Positions 41,248 through 49,322 of a DNA stretch of 58,746 bases are shown piece by piece. Position 1 is the stretch's first letter, and every line of letters starts with the position of its first letter. This DNA comes from an uncultured Oscillospiraceae bacterium. Its GTDB lineage: Bacteria > Bacillota > Clostridia > Oscillospirales > Oscillospiraceae. The stretch lies in contig CAKUMO010000016.1 in assembly GCA_934667815.1 (NCBI GenBank), forward strand, positions 1-58,746. The letters are read 5' to 3'. The notes under the pieces are model-generated. The model made no database searches. It was given only the letters and a program-made list of their open reading frames with translations, and was not told where the DNA came from. A program made the translations under genes and the position numbers.

Positions 41248-41361
41248 GAGAGCACCTCCCTCGAAGTCCATATCTGTTTCCATTTTACCATACGCGCCGC
41301 GCCATGGCAAGGATTATATTCGACCGGATAAGGATGGTTTGATCCCGGCAGGGCTGAGTTC

Positions 41362-42492
41362 TTACCGGTTCGGGCGCAAAGCGGCGGCAGCGTCGCGCAA
41401 GGCGGCGGCAAACGTGCGGATCTCGTCCTCGGTCGTCTCGTCGGAAAGCGAGACGCGCACGGAGCCGTCGATCAGCTCGGGCGCGACGCCCATCGCCTCG
41501 AGGACGTGGCTGCGGTGCCCCTTGCTGCATGCCGACCCCGCGGAGACGTAGATGTCCCTGTCCTGCAGGGCATTGATAAGCCCCTGCGAACGCACGCCGC
41601 GCACGGCCAGGTTGACGATGTGCGGCGCGTCCTGCGCTCCGAGCAGCGTCACGCCGTCGATTTCGGAAACCAGCGTGCGGCATAGCTCCTTCAGCCGTGT
41701 CTGCCCGGCGATGTCCTGCATGCGCGTGGGGAATTTATCCTCACACGCGGCGGCAAAGCCCGCGATCAGAGGCAGACCTTCCGTTCCGCTGCGCAGGCCG
41801 CCCTCCTGCCCGCCGCCGTGCAGATAGGGCGGCAGATTCAGACCCGGCCGCAGATACAGTGCGCCCACGCCCTTCGGCCCGTGAATTTTGTGGCCGGAAA
41901 CGGAAATCAGGTCGGCGCCCAGTGCAGAGGCGCGGAAGGGAAGCTTGAAAAAGCCCTGTACCGCGTCAGTGTGGAAGATCGCGTCCGGGCAGAGCCGGTG
42001 CGTGAGCTTTGCCATGCGCTCGATGGGCATGACCGCACCGGATTCGTTGTTGACCATCATGATGCTGACAAGGATGGTATCCTTGCGCAGCGCGGCCTGA
42101 AGCTGCTCAAGCGTGACGTTGCCCAGCGCGTCGGGCTGCAAAAACGTGACGTCGAAACCGCGCTCGGCCAGCTTTTTCATGGGATTCAGAACCGCGTGAT
42201 GCTCGACGGCGGTGGTGACGATGTGTTTGCCGCGTTTGGCCATGCGTTCGGCAGCGGAAAAGATCGCCCAGTTGTCGGCCTCGGTGCCGCAGGAGGTGAA
42301 AAACACGCGGTCGGGCTGCGCCCCCAGCGCCTGCGCGACGGATTTGCGCGATTGCTGCAGGAGCCGCGCCGCCGTGATGCCGAAGCGGTGTACCGCGCTG
42401 GGGTTGCCCCAATCCTGCGTAAGCGTGCGGGTAATCGCCTGCACGGCGGCCCCGCAGGGGCGGGTCGTCGCGGCGTTGTCCAGATAAATCAT
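41362..42492 (-). CDS. Cysteine desulfurase (NifS/IscS family)
   Basis: A 376-residue PLP enzyme that removes sulfur from cysteine for iron-sulfur clusters or thiolation. MIYLDNAATTRP opens the family. Other motifs are TSCGTEADNWAI, HHAVLNP, the PLP lysine in SVSGHKIHGPKGVGAL, and the sulfur-accepting cysteine in SAGSACSKGH. The long active-site loop form is group I. No iscU or thiI is adjacent, so the acceptor is unclear. It is 1 bp from the GNAT gene upstream. Confidence 0.92.
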   Translation of the reverse strand: MIYLDNAATTRPCGAAVQAITRTLTQDWGNPSAVHRFGITAARLLQQSRKSVAQALGAQPDRVFFTSCGTEADNWAIFSAAERMAKRGKHIVTTAVEHHAVLNPMKKLAERGFDVTFLQPDALGNVTLEQLQAALRKDTILVSIMMVNNESGAVMPIERMAKLTHRLCPDAIFHTDAVQGFFKLPFRASALGADLISVSGHKIHGPKGVGALYLRPGLNLPPYLHGGGQEGGLRSGTEGLPLIAGFAAACEDKFPTRMQDIAGQTRLKELCRTLVSEIDGVTLLGAQDAPHIVNLAVRGVRSQGLINALQDRDIYVSAGSACSKGHRSHVLEAMGVAPELIDGSVRVSLSDETTEDEIRTFAAALRDAAAALRPNR

Positions 42493-42493
42493 A

Positions 42494-42937
42494 TTAAAAA
42501 TCCTCCCGGATCATCTGATTATAGGCAAGCGGCACAAAGCCCATGCGCTCATAGAGCTTGCGTGCGCGGAAGTTCTCCTCCTCGACCTCGAGCCGCAGGC
42601 GCTTGGCGTTCAGCGACGGCGCAAGCGCGGAAAGATAGGCAAAAAATTCGCTGCCCATGCCGTGCCCGCGCGCCTCGGGGCGCAGATACAGCTCCTCGAG
42701 CCACAGCTCGATGCCGCCGGCCTCGTGGGAATATTTCTGCGAGAGCAGCGCGAAGCCGCAGGGCTTTTCCGTGCAGAACAGGTAGCAGCGCTGCGTGGTC
42801 GCGGGGGAGAAAAGGTCGTCCAGCGCGGCCTCATGATAGGCTGCCGGAATGGGATGCAGCACGGCGGGGGAGTTATAAAATTCGTCGAACATCGCGCGGA
42901 GCACCGCGCGGTCGCCGGGGGTTGCGGGTCGGATCAT
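42494..42937 (-). CDS. GNAT-family N-acetyltransferase
   Basis: A 147-residue acetyltransferase starting MIRPATPGDRAVLRAMF. The acetyl-CoA motif is RPEARGHGMGSEFFAYL, and the closing segment is ENFRARKLYERMGFVPL. IELWLEELYLRPEARGHG is usual in amino-acid or polyamine acetyltransferases. The substrate is unknown. It is in an operon with the cysteine desulfurase. Confidence 0.87.
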   Translation of the reverse strand: MIRPATPGDRAVLRAMFDEFYNSPAVLHPIPAAYHEAALDDLFSPATTQRCYLFCTEKPCGFALLSQKYSHEAGGIELWLEELYLRPEARGHGMGSEFFAYLSALAPSLNAKRLRLEVEEENFRARKLYERMGFVPLAYNQMIREDF

Positions 42938-42985
42938 GGAAGGCTCCTTTCGTGGGGAAAGCTTGCAGCGGGGATCTGTTCCCCT

Positions 42986-43975
42986 TTACACTGCGGTTTT
43001 ATAAAATTTGATCGTAAATTCTGCACCGCCGGGGCGGTTGGCGGCGCGAAGCGTGCCGTTCTGTGCCGCAATGATGCTCCGCGAGAGCGCAAGGCCGATG
43101 CCGACGCTCTGCGCCGAGGCGTTCTTGCCCTTGTAATAGCGCTCGAACAGGTGCGGCAGATCCTCCGGGTCTATCCCGCCGCCCTCGTCGCGGATCGTGA
43201 TGCAGGACGCGACCGCGTTTTCCTCCGCCGTGACCGTGATGCGGCCGGATTCCATGTGCTCGGTGCAGTTTTTCAGGATATTTCCGAGCGCCTCTGCCGT
43301 CCATTGCGGGTCGCAGACGACGCTGCCGGAGGCGCTGACCTCGAGTGTCTGCCCCTTGACGTCCATCAGGACGGCCAGCGGCTCGGCGGCGCGCGCGATC
43401 AGGTCGGACAGTGCAAGCGCCTGCGGGCGGAGCTGCACCGTGCCCGCGTCGAGCTTGGCCAGCTTCAGAAGCGAATTGACCAGCCAGTCGATGCGCGCGG
43501 CCTGCTGCCGCAGGGCAAAAACCGCCGCGGCGCGTGCGTTTTCTCCGTTTTCCGGGGAGGAAAGCTCGGCCAGCAGCAGATTCACCGCCGTCAGGGGCGT
43601 GCGGATCTGATGCGAAATGTCGGCCATGGCCTCGGCAAGCTGCGTCTTTTCCGCCTCGAGCTGCGCGGCCTGCTCGCGCAGGCAGATCGTCAGCTTTTGC
43701 AGTTGGCTGCGCAGCAGGCTCACCTCGCCCTCGGTGTACTCCGAGAGGACGAAGCCGGGCTTGCCGTGCAGCACCTCGTCCAGCTCCGTGGCAAGGCGCG
43801 CCATGGCGCGGTAGCGCCGGTACGTCTCGACGAGCCAGACGGTCAGGAGCGCCAGCAGCGCGGCCGTGGCCGCAATGCCCGCGCGGGTGTCAAAATACCA
43901 CGCGGCCGCTGCGCCCGCCGCGCCGATGGGCAGGAAAAAGCACAGCGTGCGCCGGATCTCCGGATTTTTCAGCAT
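42986..43975 (-). CDS. Sensor histidine kinase
   Basis: A 329-residue membrane kinase: two N-terminal transmembrane helices (about 10-28 and 32-51) with hardly any extracellular loop, a coiled-coil linker, then the H-box ADISHQIRTPLTAV (His122). The ATPase domain has NILKNCTEHM (N box), DEGGGIDPEDLPHLFERYYKG (G1/F box) and GIGLALSRSII (G2). Lack of a sensor loop is typical of intramembrane-sensing kinases of the BceS group. There is no ABC transporter next to it, which those kinases usually need. It overlaps the regulator gene by 7 bp. Confidence 0.9.
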   Translation of the reverse strand: MLKNPEIRRTLCFFLPIGAAGAAAAWYFDTRAGIAATAALLALLTVWLVETYRRYRAMARLATELDEVLHGKPGFVLSEYTEGEVSLLRSQLQKLTICLREQAAQLEAEKTQLAEAMADISHQIRTPLTAVNLLLAELSSPENGENARAAAVFALRQQAARIDWLVNSLLKLAKLDAGTVQLRPQALALSDLIARAAEPLAVLMDVKGQTLEVSASGSVVCDPQWTAEALGNILKNCTEHMESGRITVTAEENAVASCITIRDEGGGIDPEDLPHLFERYYKGKNASAQSVGIGLALSRSIIAAQNGTLRAANRPGGAEFTIKFYKTAV

Positions 43976-44649
43976 GGCGGCTCCTCCAGCCGGTAGCCAA
44001 CGCCGCGCACCGTGCGGATCATTGTCGGCTCCTGTGCGTCGTCGCCCAGCTTTTCGCGCAGACGCTTGATGTAGACCGTGAGGGTGTTGTCGTTGACAAA
44101 ATCGCCCGCAACGTCCCAGATTTCCTCCAGGAGCTTTGCGCGGCTGAGCGTCTGCCCGCGATGGTTCAAAAAGGCCAGCAGCAGCCGGTATTCCAGCGCG
44201 GAGAGGAACAGCTCCTGCCCGTTTTTGGTCACGCTGGCGCGGTCGGTATCCACGCGTACCGCGCCGATCGTCAGCAACGACTGGCTGCGCCCGGCTCTGC
44301 GCAGGACGCTGCGGATGCGCGAAACCAGCTCGCGCGGGCGGAAGGGCTTGGCGATATAGTCGTCCGCGCCGAGATCCAGCCCCGTGACCATGCTGAACTC
44401 GTCGCCCGATGCGCTCAGGAAGATCACCGCGCTTTTCGTGCGCTGCTTGACCGCTGAGCACACGGAAAAGCCGTTGCCGTCGCGCAGACCGACGTCCAGA
44501 AGCACGAGGTCAAATTCCGATTCTTCAAGAGCTGCCAGCGCCTCGGTCTGGCCCGGAGCCGTCTGCACGGCAAAGCCCTCCGAGGTCAAAAACCGCGCAA
44601 GAGACGCCGCGATGGCCGCATCGTCCTCGACGATCAGGATTTTTTCCAT
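43969..44649 (-). CDS. OmpR-family response regulator
   Basis: A 226-residue regulator with a receiver domain (MEKILIVEDD; phosphoacceptor Asp52 in LVLLDVGLRDG; Lys in YIAKPFRPREL) and a C-terminal winged helix ending DNTLTVYIKRLREKL...IRTVRGVGYRLE. It is the partner of the adjacent kinase. The ATG at 44649 follows GAAGGTG. Target genes are unknown; the divergent SPFH module, 140 bp away, is a possible target by position only. Confidence 0.93.
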   Translation of the reverse strand: MEKILIVEDDAAIAASLARFLTSEGFAVQTAPGQTEALAALEESEFDLVLLDVGLRDGNGFSVCSAVKQRTKSAVIFLSASGDEFSMVTGLDLGADDYIAKPFRPRELVSRIRSVLRRAGRSQSLLTIGAVRVDTDRASVTKNGQELFLSALEYRLLLAFLNHRGQTLSRAKLLEEIWDVAGDFVNDNTLTVYIKRLREKLGDDAQEPTMIRTVRGVGYRLEEPPC

Positions 44650-44714
44650 TTCCGCACCTTCTTTCTCCCCTCTATCATACCGCAAAAACGGCATTTTGGC
44701 AAGGAAATAATGGG

Positions 44715-44743
44715 TTGTAAAAGCTGCCGCGTTCTGATATAAT
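44715..44743 (+). promoter_or_regulatory. Promoter of the SPFH / zinc-ribbon / TPM module
   Basis: TTGTAA (44715-44720), 17-bp spacer, TATAAT (44738-44743), followed at 44789 by the SPFH gene with an AAGGAG site. Confidence 0.7.
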
Positions 44744-44788
44744 GGTTACACAACGCGCGATACGTGCGCAGGAAAGGAGAAATACAGC

Positions 44789-46183
44789 ATGGGTCTTATC
44801 CGGGTAGCGCTCGAAGCTACAAGCCAGGTCATTTCCGACCAGTATAAGGAATTCTTTGAATGTCCTTCCATCCCGGACGACATCCTGATTGTCAAGGGAC
44901 AAAAGGATACCTCCGGCCGCACCAGAAACAATAACATAGACGACGTGATCTCCAACGGTTCTCTCATCGTCGTCCACAAGGGTCAGGCTATGGCCATCGT
45001 TGATAACGGCACGGTTGTGGAGTTCACCGCAGAGGCAGGCCCCTTTGTCTACGATTCATCCTCCGAACCGAGCATTTTTGAAGGCAGCCTCGGCAAGAAT
45101 GTCGTCAATACCTTCAAGACCATCGGCCGCCGTATTTCCTTCGGCGGGCACACCGGCCACAAGCAGTATGTCTATTATTTCAACACCAAGCTCATCAAGG
45201 ATAACCTGTTCGGCACCGCCACGCCCATCACCTTCCGCGCGGTAGACCGCAACATCGGGCTGGATATGGATGTGCATCTGTCCTGCCATGGCTCTTATAA
45301 CTATCAGCTTGTTGACCCCATCATGCTGTTCAGCAACATCGCGGGCAACGTCGAGGAGTCCTTCAGCCGCAAGGAGCTGGACAGCACGATGAAGAAGGAA
45401 TTCATCGCCGCAATGCGTCCGTCGCTGGCTGCTCTGTCGCGTCTGGAGCTGCGCCCGTCTCAGGTCGCCGACCACGAGCCGGAGCTGGCAGAGGAGCTGA
45501 AAAAGAACCTCACGCAGAAATGGCTGGAGGATCGCGGCATCGAGATCAGGGAGGTCAACATCCTCAGCACGGAGGTCCCGCCGGATGAGCTGAAGCAGAT
45601 CTCCGATCTGCAAAAGACCGCCACGCTGCGCGATCCCGGCCTTGCCGCCGCGAAGATCACCGAGGCGCAGGCTGCCGCGATGCAGACCGCGGCCGGCAAC
45701 CAGAACGGCGCAATGATGGGCTTTATGGGCATGAACATGGCGCAGATGGCCGGCGGCATGAACAGCCAGACGCTCTACCAGATGGCAGGTCAGCAGCAGC
45801 AGTATCAGCAGCCTGCACAGCCCGCGCCCGCGCAGGGCTGGACGTGCGCCTGCGGCGCAGCGGGCAACACCGGCAAGTTCTGCCGCGAGTGCGGCAAGCC
45901 GAAGCCCGCACCCGCCGAGAGCTGGACGTGCAGCTGCGGCGCCGCGAACACCGGAAAATTCTGCCTGGAATGCGGCAAGCCGAAGCCCGCCGCCGACGGC
46001 TGGACGTGCAGCTGCGGCGCCGTGAACAAGGGCAAGTTCTGCTCTGAATGCGGCAAGGCCAAGCCCGCGGGCGAACCGCTGTACCGCTGCGACAAGTGCG
46101 GCTGGGAACCGGCCGATCCCAAGCATCCGCCGAAGTTCTGTCCGCAGTGCGGCGACCCGTTTGATCAGAACGATATTCAGTAA
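44789..46183 (+). CDS. SPFH-domain protein with C-terminal zinc-ribbon repeats (YdjI-like)
   Basis: A 464-residue protein. Residues 1-300 form an SPFH-type domain of the YdjI group, cytosolic and membrane-associated, without a transmembrane helix. An Ala/Met/Gln-rich linker (about 295-350) follows. The tail has three tandem zinc-ribbon units, WTCxCGAxNxGKFCxECGKxKP, then a fourth, different ribbon, YRCDKCGWEPADP...FCPQCGDPF. In Bacillus subtilis YdjI works with YdjG, YdjH and the PspA homologue YdjF in membrane-stress protection. The next two genes match YdjG and YdjH, but no pspA is here. Confidence 0.82.
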   Translation: MGLIRVALEATSQVISDQYKEFFECPSIPDDILIVKGQKDTSGRTRNNNIDDVISNGSLIVVHKGQAMAIVDNGTVVEFTAEAGPFVYDSSSEPSIFEGSLGKNVVNTFKTIGRRISFGGHTGHKQYVYYFNTKLIKDNLFGTATPITFRAVDRNIGLDMDVHLSCHGSYNYQLVDPIMLFSNIAGNVEESFSRKELDSTMKKEFIAAMRPSLAALSRLELRPSQVADHEPELAEELKKNLTQKWLEDRGIEIREVNILSTEVPPDELKQISDLQKTATLRDPGLAAAKITEAQAAAMQTAAGNQNGAMMGFMGMNMAQMAGGMNSQTLYQMAGQQQQYQQPAQPAPAQGWTCACGAAGNTGKFCRECGKPKPAPAESWTCSCGAANTGKFCLECGKPKPAADGWTCSCGAVNKGKFCSECGKAKPAGEPLYRCDKCGWEPADPKHPPKFCPQCGDPFDQNDIQ

Positions 46184-46336
46184 TTGCACATAATTTGCGG
46201 CGGTGCGCTGCCGCATCCATGGCGGCCGATGCCTGCATCGGCCCGCCGTGCGGGGAATTCATAATTGCGTTTTCCGCACCGATTATAATCCGGCTGTGCG
46301 TGTTTTTGCGCGGCCACTTTGAAACGAGGTGCAACG

Positions 46337-47422
46337 ATGGCACAGGTTCTTGAATACAAATGCCCATGCTGCGGCGGCAAGATCGAGTTCGACAGCAGCA
46401 TCCAGAAAATGAAGTGTCCCTACTGCGACACGGAATTTGAAATGGAGACCCTCAAAGACTACGACGAGGTGCTCAAGGAAGAAAAGCCCGACGACCTGAA
46501 CTGGGATACGCAGGCCGGCTCCGGCTGGAAGCCCGGCGAGGAGGAAGGTATGCGGATCTACGTCTGCAATTCCTGCGGCGGTCAGGTCATCGCGGATGCG
46601 ACCACCGCCGCGACGCACTGCCCCTACTGCGGCAACCCCGTGGTCATGATGAGCCAATTTGCGGGCGATCTGAAGCCGGATTACGTCATCCCCTTCAAGC
46701 TCGACCGCGAGGCCGCCAAAGAGGCTATGAAAAAGCATCTTTCCGGCAAAAAGCTCCTGCCCAAGCTGTTCAAATCGCAGAACCACATCGATGAAATCAA
46801 GGGTGTGTACGTTCCCTTCTGGCTGTTTGACGCGTCCGCCGATGCGAACATCACCTACCGCGCGACGCGCGTGCGAAGATGGAGCGACAGCACCTATGAC
46901 TACACCGAAACGAGCTATTTCGCGCTCTACCGCGCGGGCGACCTCGAATTTGAGCGTGTGCCCGTGGACGGCTCGAGCAAGATGGCCGATGATCTGATGG
47001 AATCCATCGAGCCGTTCGACTTCCGCGATGCCGTGGACTTCCAGACCGCGTATTTGTCCGGTTATCTGGCAGACCGCTACGACGTCACCGCCGAGCAGAG
47101 CGTGGACCGCGCCAACGAGCGCATCAAGCGCAGCACGGAAAACGCCTTCCGCAACACCGTGCACGGCTATTCCACCGTCGAGGTGCAGAACAGCTCCGTC
47201 CGCCTTGCCAACGGCAAGGCCAAGTATGCGCTTTATCCCGTCTGGGTGCTGAACACGACGTGGCGCGGCGAAAAATTCCTCTTTGCCATGAACGGTCAGA
47301 CCGGTAAATTCGTCGGGAACCTGCCCGTGGACAAGGGCGCGTGGTGGCGCTGGTTCGGACTGTACACCGCGATCTTCGGCGCCGTGGCCTGCCTCGTGCG
47401 CTGGCTGATCTGGCTGATCTGA
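46337..47422 (+). CDS. TFIIB-type zinc-ribbon membrane protein (YdjG-like)
   Basis: A 361-residue protein starting with a zinc ribbon, YKCPCCGGKIEF...MKCPYCDTEF (Cys9, Cys12, Cys27, Cys30). A second ribbon follows, VCNSCGGQVIAD...HCPYCGNPV. The middle is an uncharacterised soluble domain with GVYVPFWLFDASADANI. The C-terminus has one or two hydrophobic helices (about 335-361, WRWFGLYTAIFGAVACLVRWLIWLI-type), so the protein is tail-anchored. GAGGTG precedes the ATG. Its place between SPFH and TPM genes supports a YdjG-like role. Confidence 0.8.
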   Translation: MAQVLEYKCPCCGGKIEFDSSIQKMKCPYCDTEFEMETLKDYDEVLKEEKPDDLNWDTQAGSGWKPGEEEGMRIYVCNSCGGQVIADATTAATHCPYCGNPVVMMSQFAGDLKPDYVIPFKLDREAAKEAMKKHLSGKKLLPKLFKSQNHIDEIKGVYVPFWLFDASADANITYRATRVRRWSDSTYDYTETSYFALYRAGDLEFERVPVDGSSKMADDLMESIEPFDFRDAVDFQTAYLSGYLADRYDVTAEQSVDRANERIKRSTENAFRNTVHGYSTVEVQNSSVRLANGKAKYALYPVWVLNTTWRGEKFLFAMNGQTGKFVGNLPVDKGAWWRWFGLYTAIFGAVACLVRWLIWLI

Positions 47423-47435
47423 AGGAGGGACGACG

Positions 47436-48224
47436 ATGAAACGCAGAATGTTTGCGCTTTGCGCACTGCTCTCCCTTTGCATTGTCCTTGTGGTTCCCGC
47501 GTTTGCAAGCATCAGTGGCGAGCCGTGCATGGTGGACAACGCCGGGCTTCTGGATGACTACGACGTTGCGCAGCTTCAGTATAAGCTCTCGGACGTCTCC
47601 CAGCGGCACGAAATGGATGTCGTGATCCTCACGACGGACACGCTGGACGGCAAGGATTTGGTGGCCTATTCCGACGACTATTACGATTATAACGGCTATT
47701 CCGACGACGGTATTCTGCTTGTCGTGCCCACCATGGAGGAGGGTGCCTACATCTCCACCAAGGGCTTCGGCATCACGGCCTTTACCGACGCGGGCATCCA
47801 GTACATCGGCAAGCAGATCCGTCCCGACCTCGATGCGGGCAACTATTACACGGCGTTTGAGCGCTTTGCCGAGCTGGCCGACGAATTTATCACGAAGGCC
47901 GAGAGCGGCGAGGCCTATGACAGCCAGAATCTGCCCAAGGAGCCGCTGGCATGGTGGTGGTTCGTGCTGATGATCGGCGTGGGCGCGCTGCTGGCGCTGT
48001 TCCCGCTCTCTTCCATGAAGGCGAAGCTCAAGACCGTCCGCCCGAAGCAATCGGCGGCCAGCTATGTCCGCAAGGACAGCTTCCATCTGACGACGGACCG
48101 CGACGTGTTCCTGTACCACACGGTCTCGCGGCGTGAGCGCCCGAAGAACGATTCCGACTCCTCCGGCGGAAGCAGCACGCATACCAGCTCCTCCGGCTCG
48201 ACCCACGGCGGCGGCAGGATCTGA
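47436..48224 (+). CDS. TPM-domain membrane protein (YdjH-like)
   Basis: A 262-residue protein with a signal peptide (residues 1-24, ending PAFAS). A TPM domain follows, with VDNAGLLDDYDVAQLQ, DVVILTTDTLDGKD and DDGILLVVPTMEEGAYISTKG. One transmembrane helix lies at about 168-190. The cytosolic tail ends in a Ser/Gly/His stretch (SSGSTHGGGRI) common to this family. TPM domains bind metal and act in membrane protein repair in relatives. It is 13 bp downstream of the zinc-ribbon gene and is followed by a strong terminator. Confidence 0.82.
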   Translation: MKRRMFALCALLSLCIVLVVPAFASISGEPCMVDNAGLLDDYDVAQLQYKLSDVSQRHEMDVVILTTDTLDGKDLVAYSDDYYDYNGYSDDGILLVVPTMEEGAYISTKGFGITAFTDAGIQYIGKQIRPDLDAGNYYTAFERFAELADEFITKAESGEAYDSQNLPKEPLAWWWFVLMIGVGALLALFPLSSMKAKLKTVRPKQSAASYVRKDSFHLTTDRDVFLYHTVSRRERPKNDSDSSGGSSTHTSSSGSTHGGGRI

Positions 48225-48243
48225 TTCTTCAAATTTATCAAGC

Positions 48244-48273
48244 AACCGGCAAGGGGGAACCCCCTTGCCGGTT
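48244..48273. terminator. Terminator of the SPFH module
   Basis: A 14-bp perfect stem, AACCGGCAAGGGGG with CCCCCTTGCCGGTT, separated by AA. It starts 19 bp past the TPM stop codon. The typical U-tract is missing: the next bases are CAGCTTATCC, as at the junctions of the repeat elements. Confidence 0.75.
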
Positions 48274-48357
48274 CAGCTTATCCCCAAAGACCCAAGGACT
48301 TTGGGGATAAATCGAAGCCCCATCGCTGCATGCAGCGGTGGGGCTTTGATTTATCCC
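48274..48357 (+). repeat. Possible relic of the terminator-targeting repeat, with overlapping hairpins
   Basis: The segment begins CAGCTTATCCCCAAAGACCC right after the terminator, resembling the class B end CAGCTTGTCAAAAAAGTCC. Two structures are possible. TTATCCCCAAAG can pair with CTTTGGGGATAA (ending 48310). Alternatively GGGATAAATC (48304-48313) can pair with GATTTATCCC (48348-48357) as part of a stem of 25-27 pairs; the two non-Watson-Crick positions are G-U pairs in plus-strand RNA. The stems share GGGATAA and exclude each other. No second terminator copy is present, so membership of the element family is tentative. Confidence 0.5.
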
Positions 48358-48367
48358 GGAGCGGGAT

Positions 48368-49321
48368 TTATTTTGCATTCTTCAGGGCGACTGCCTTGCG
48401 GATCTTCTCGCAGATCCCCTCGGGAGTGAGGCCATAGGCGGCGAGGACATCCGCGGCTTTGCCGCTGCGGCCGAATTCGTCGTTCACGCCGTGGCGCACG
48501 ACCGGCACCGGATAGTGCTCGCTGACATATTCCGCGACCGCGCCGCCCAGACCGCCGATGATGCTGTGCTCCTCGGTGGTGACGATGCAGCCGGTCTCTC
48601 TGGCGGCCTGCTCGATGAGGGCGGTGTCCAGCGGCTTGATCGTGTGCATGTCGATGACGCGGACGGACACGCCCTCTTTCGCCATCAGCTCACGCGCGGC
48701 CAGCGCCATCTGCACCATCATGCCGACGGCGATGACGGTCACATCACTGCCGCCTGCCAGAACGGCACCCTTGCCCAGCTCGAACTTGTAGCCTGGCACC
48801 TCGTCCGTGACGATGTCAACGGCGGAACGGCCGAGACGCAGATACGCCGGGCCGTCGTAATTCAGCAGCGCCTCGACGGCGAGCTTCATCTCATTGCCGT
48901 CGCAGGGACATACGACCGTCATGCCGGGGATCACGCGCATGAGTGCAAAGTCCTCGATGCACTGGTGGGTTGCGCCGTCCTCGCCGACGGACAGACCGCC
49001 GTGCGAACCGACGACCTTGACGTTCAGGTGGGGATAGGCGACGGAATTGCGCACCTGCTCCCATGCACGGCCCGCCGCGAACATGGCGAAGGTGTCCGTG
49101 AAGGGCTTGAAGCCGCAGGCGGCCATACCGGCGGCGACGCCGGTCATGTTGCACTCTGCGATGCCCATGTCAAAGAACCGATCGGGATATTTGGCCGCAA
49201 AGCCCTTGGTCATGGTCGCACCGGCGAGGTCGGCGTCGAAAACGACCAGCTCGGGATATTTTTCCGCCAGCTCTACGAGCGCGTCGCCGTAGGCGTTGCG
49301 GGTTGCGATCTTGCCTGCCAT
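48368..49321 (-). CDS. Transketolase, C-terminal subunit
   Basis: A 317-residue protein matching the pyrimidine-binding and C-terminal domains of transketolase: FDMGIAECNMTGVAAGMAACG with the catalytic Glu, GSHGGLSVGEDGATHQ, and TTEEHSIIGGLGGAVAEY. With the upstream gene it makes a two-subunit transketolase, as in many Clostridia and Archaea, linking pentose phosphates with glycolysis. The two genes are 1 bp apart. Confidence 0.93.
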   Translation of the reverse strand: MAGKIATRNAYGDALVELAEKYPELVVFDADLAGATMTKGFAAKYPDRFFDMGIAECNMTGVAAGMAACGFKPFTDTFAMFAAGRAWEQVRNSVAYPHLNVKVVGSHGGLSVGEDGATHQCIEDFALMRVIPGMTVVCPCDGNEMKLAVEALLNYDGPAYLRLGRSAVDIVTDEVPGYKFELGKGAVLAGGSDVTVIAVGMMVQMALAARELMAKEGVSVRVIDMHTIKPLDTALIEQAARETGCIVTTEEHSIIGGLGGAVAEYVSEHYPVPVVRHGVNDEFGRSGKAADVLAAYGLTPEGICEKIRKAVALKNAK

Positions 49322-49322
49322 A

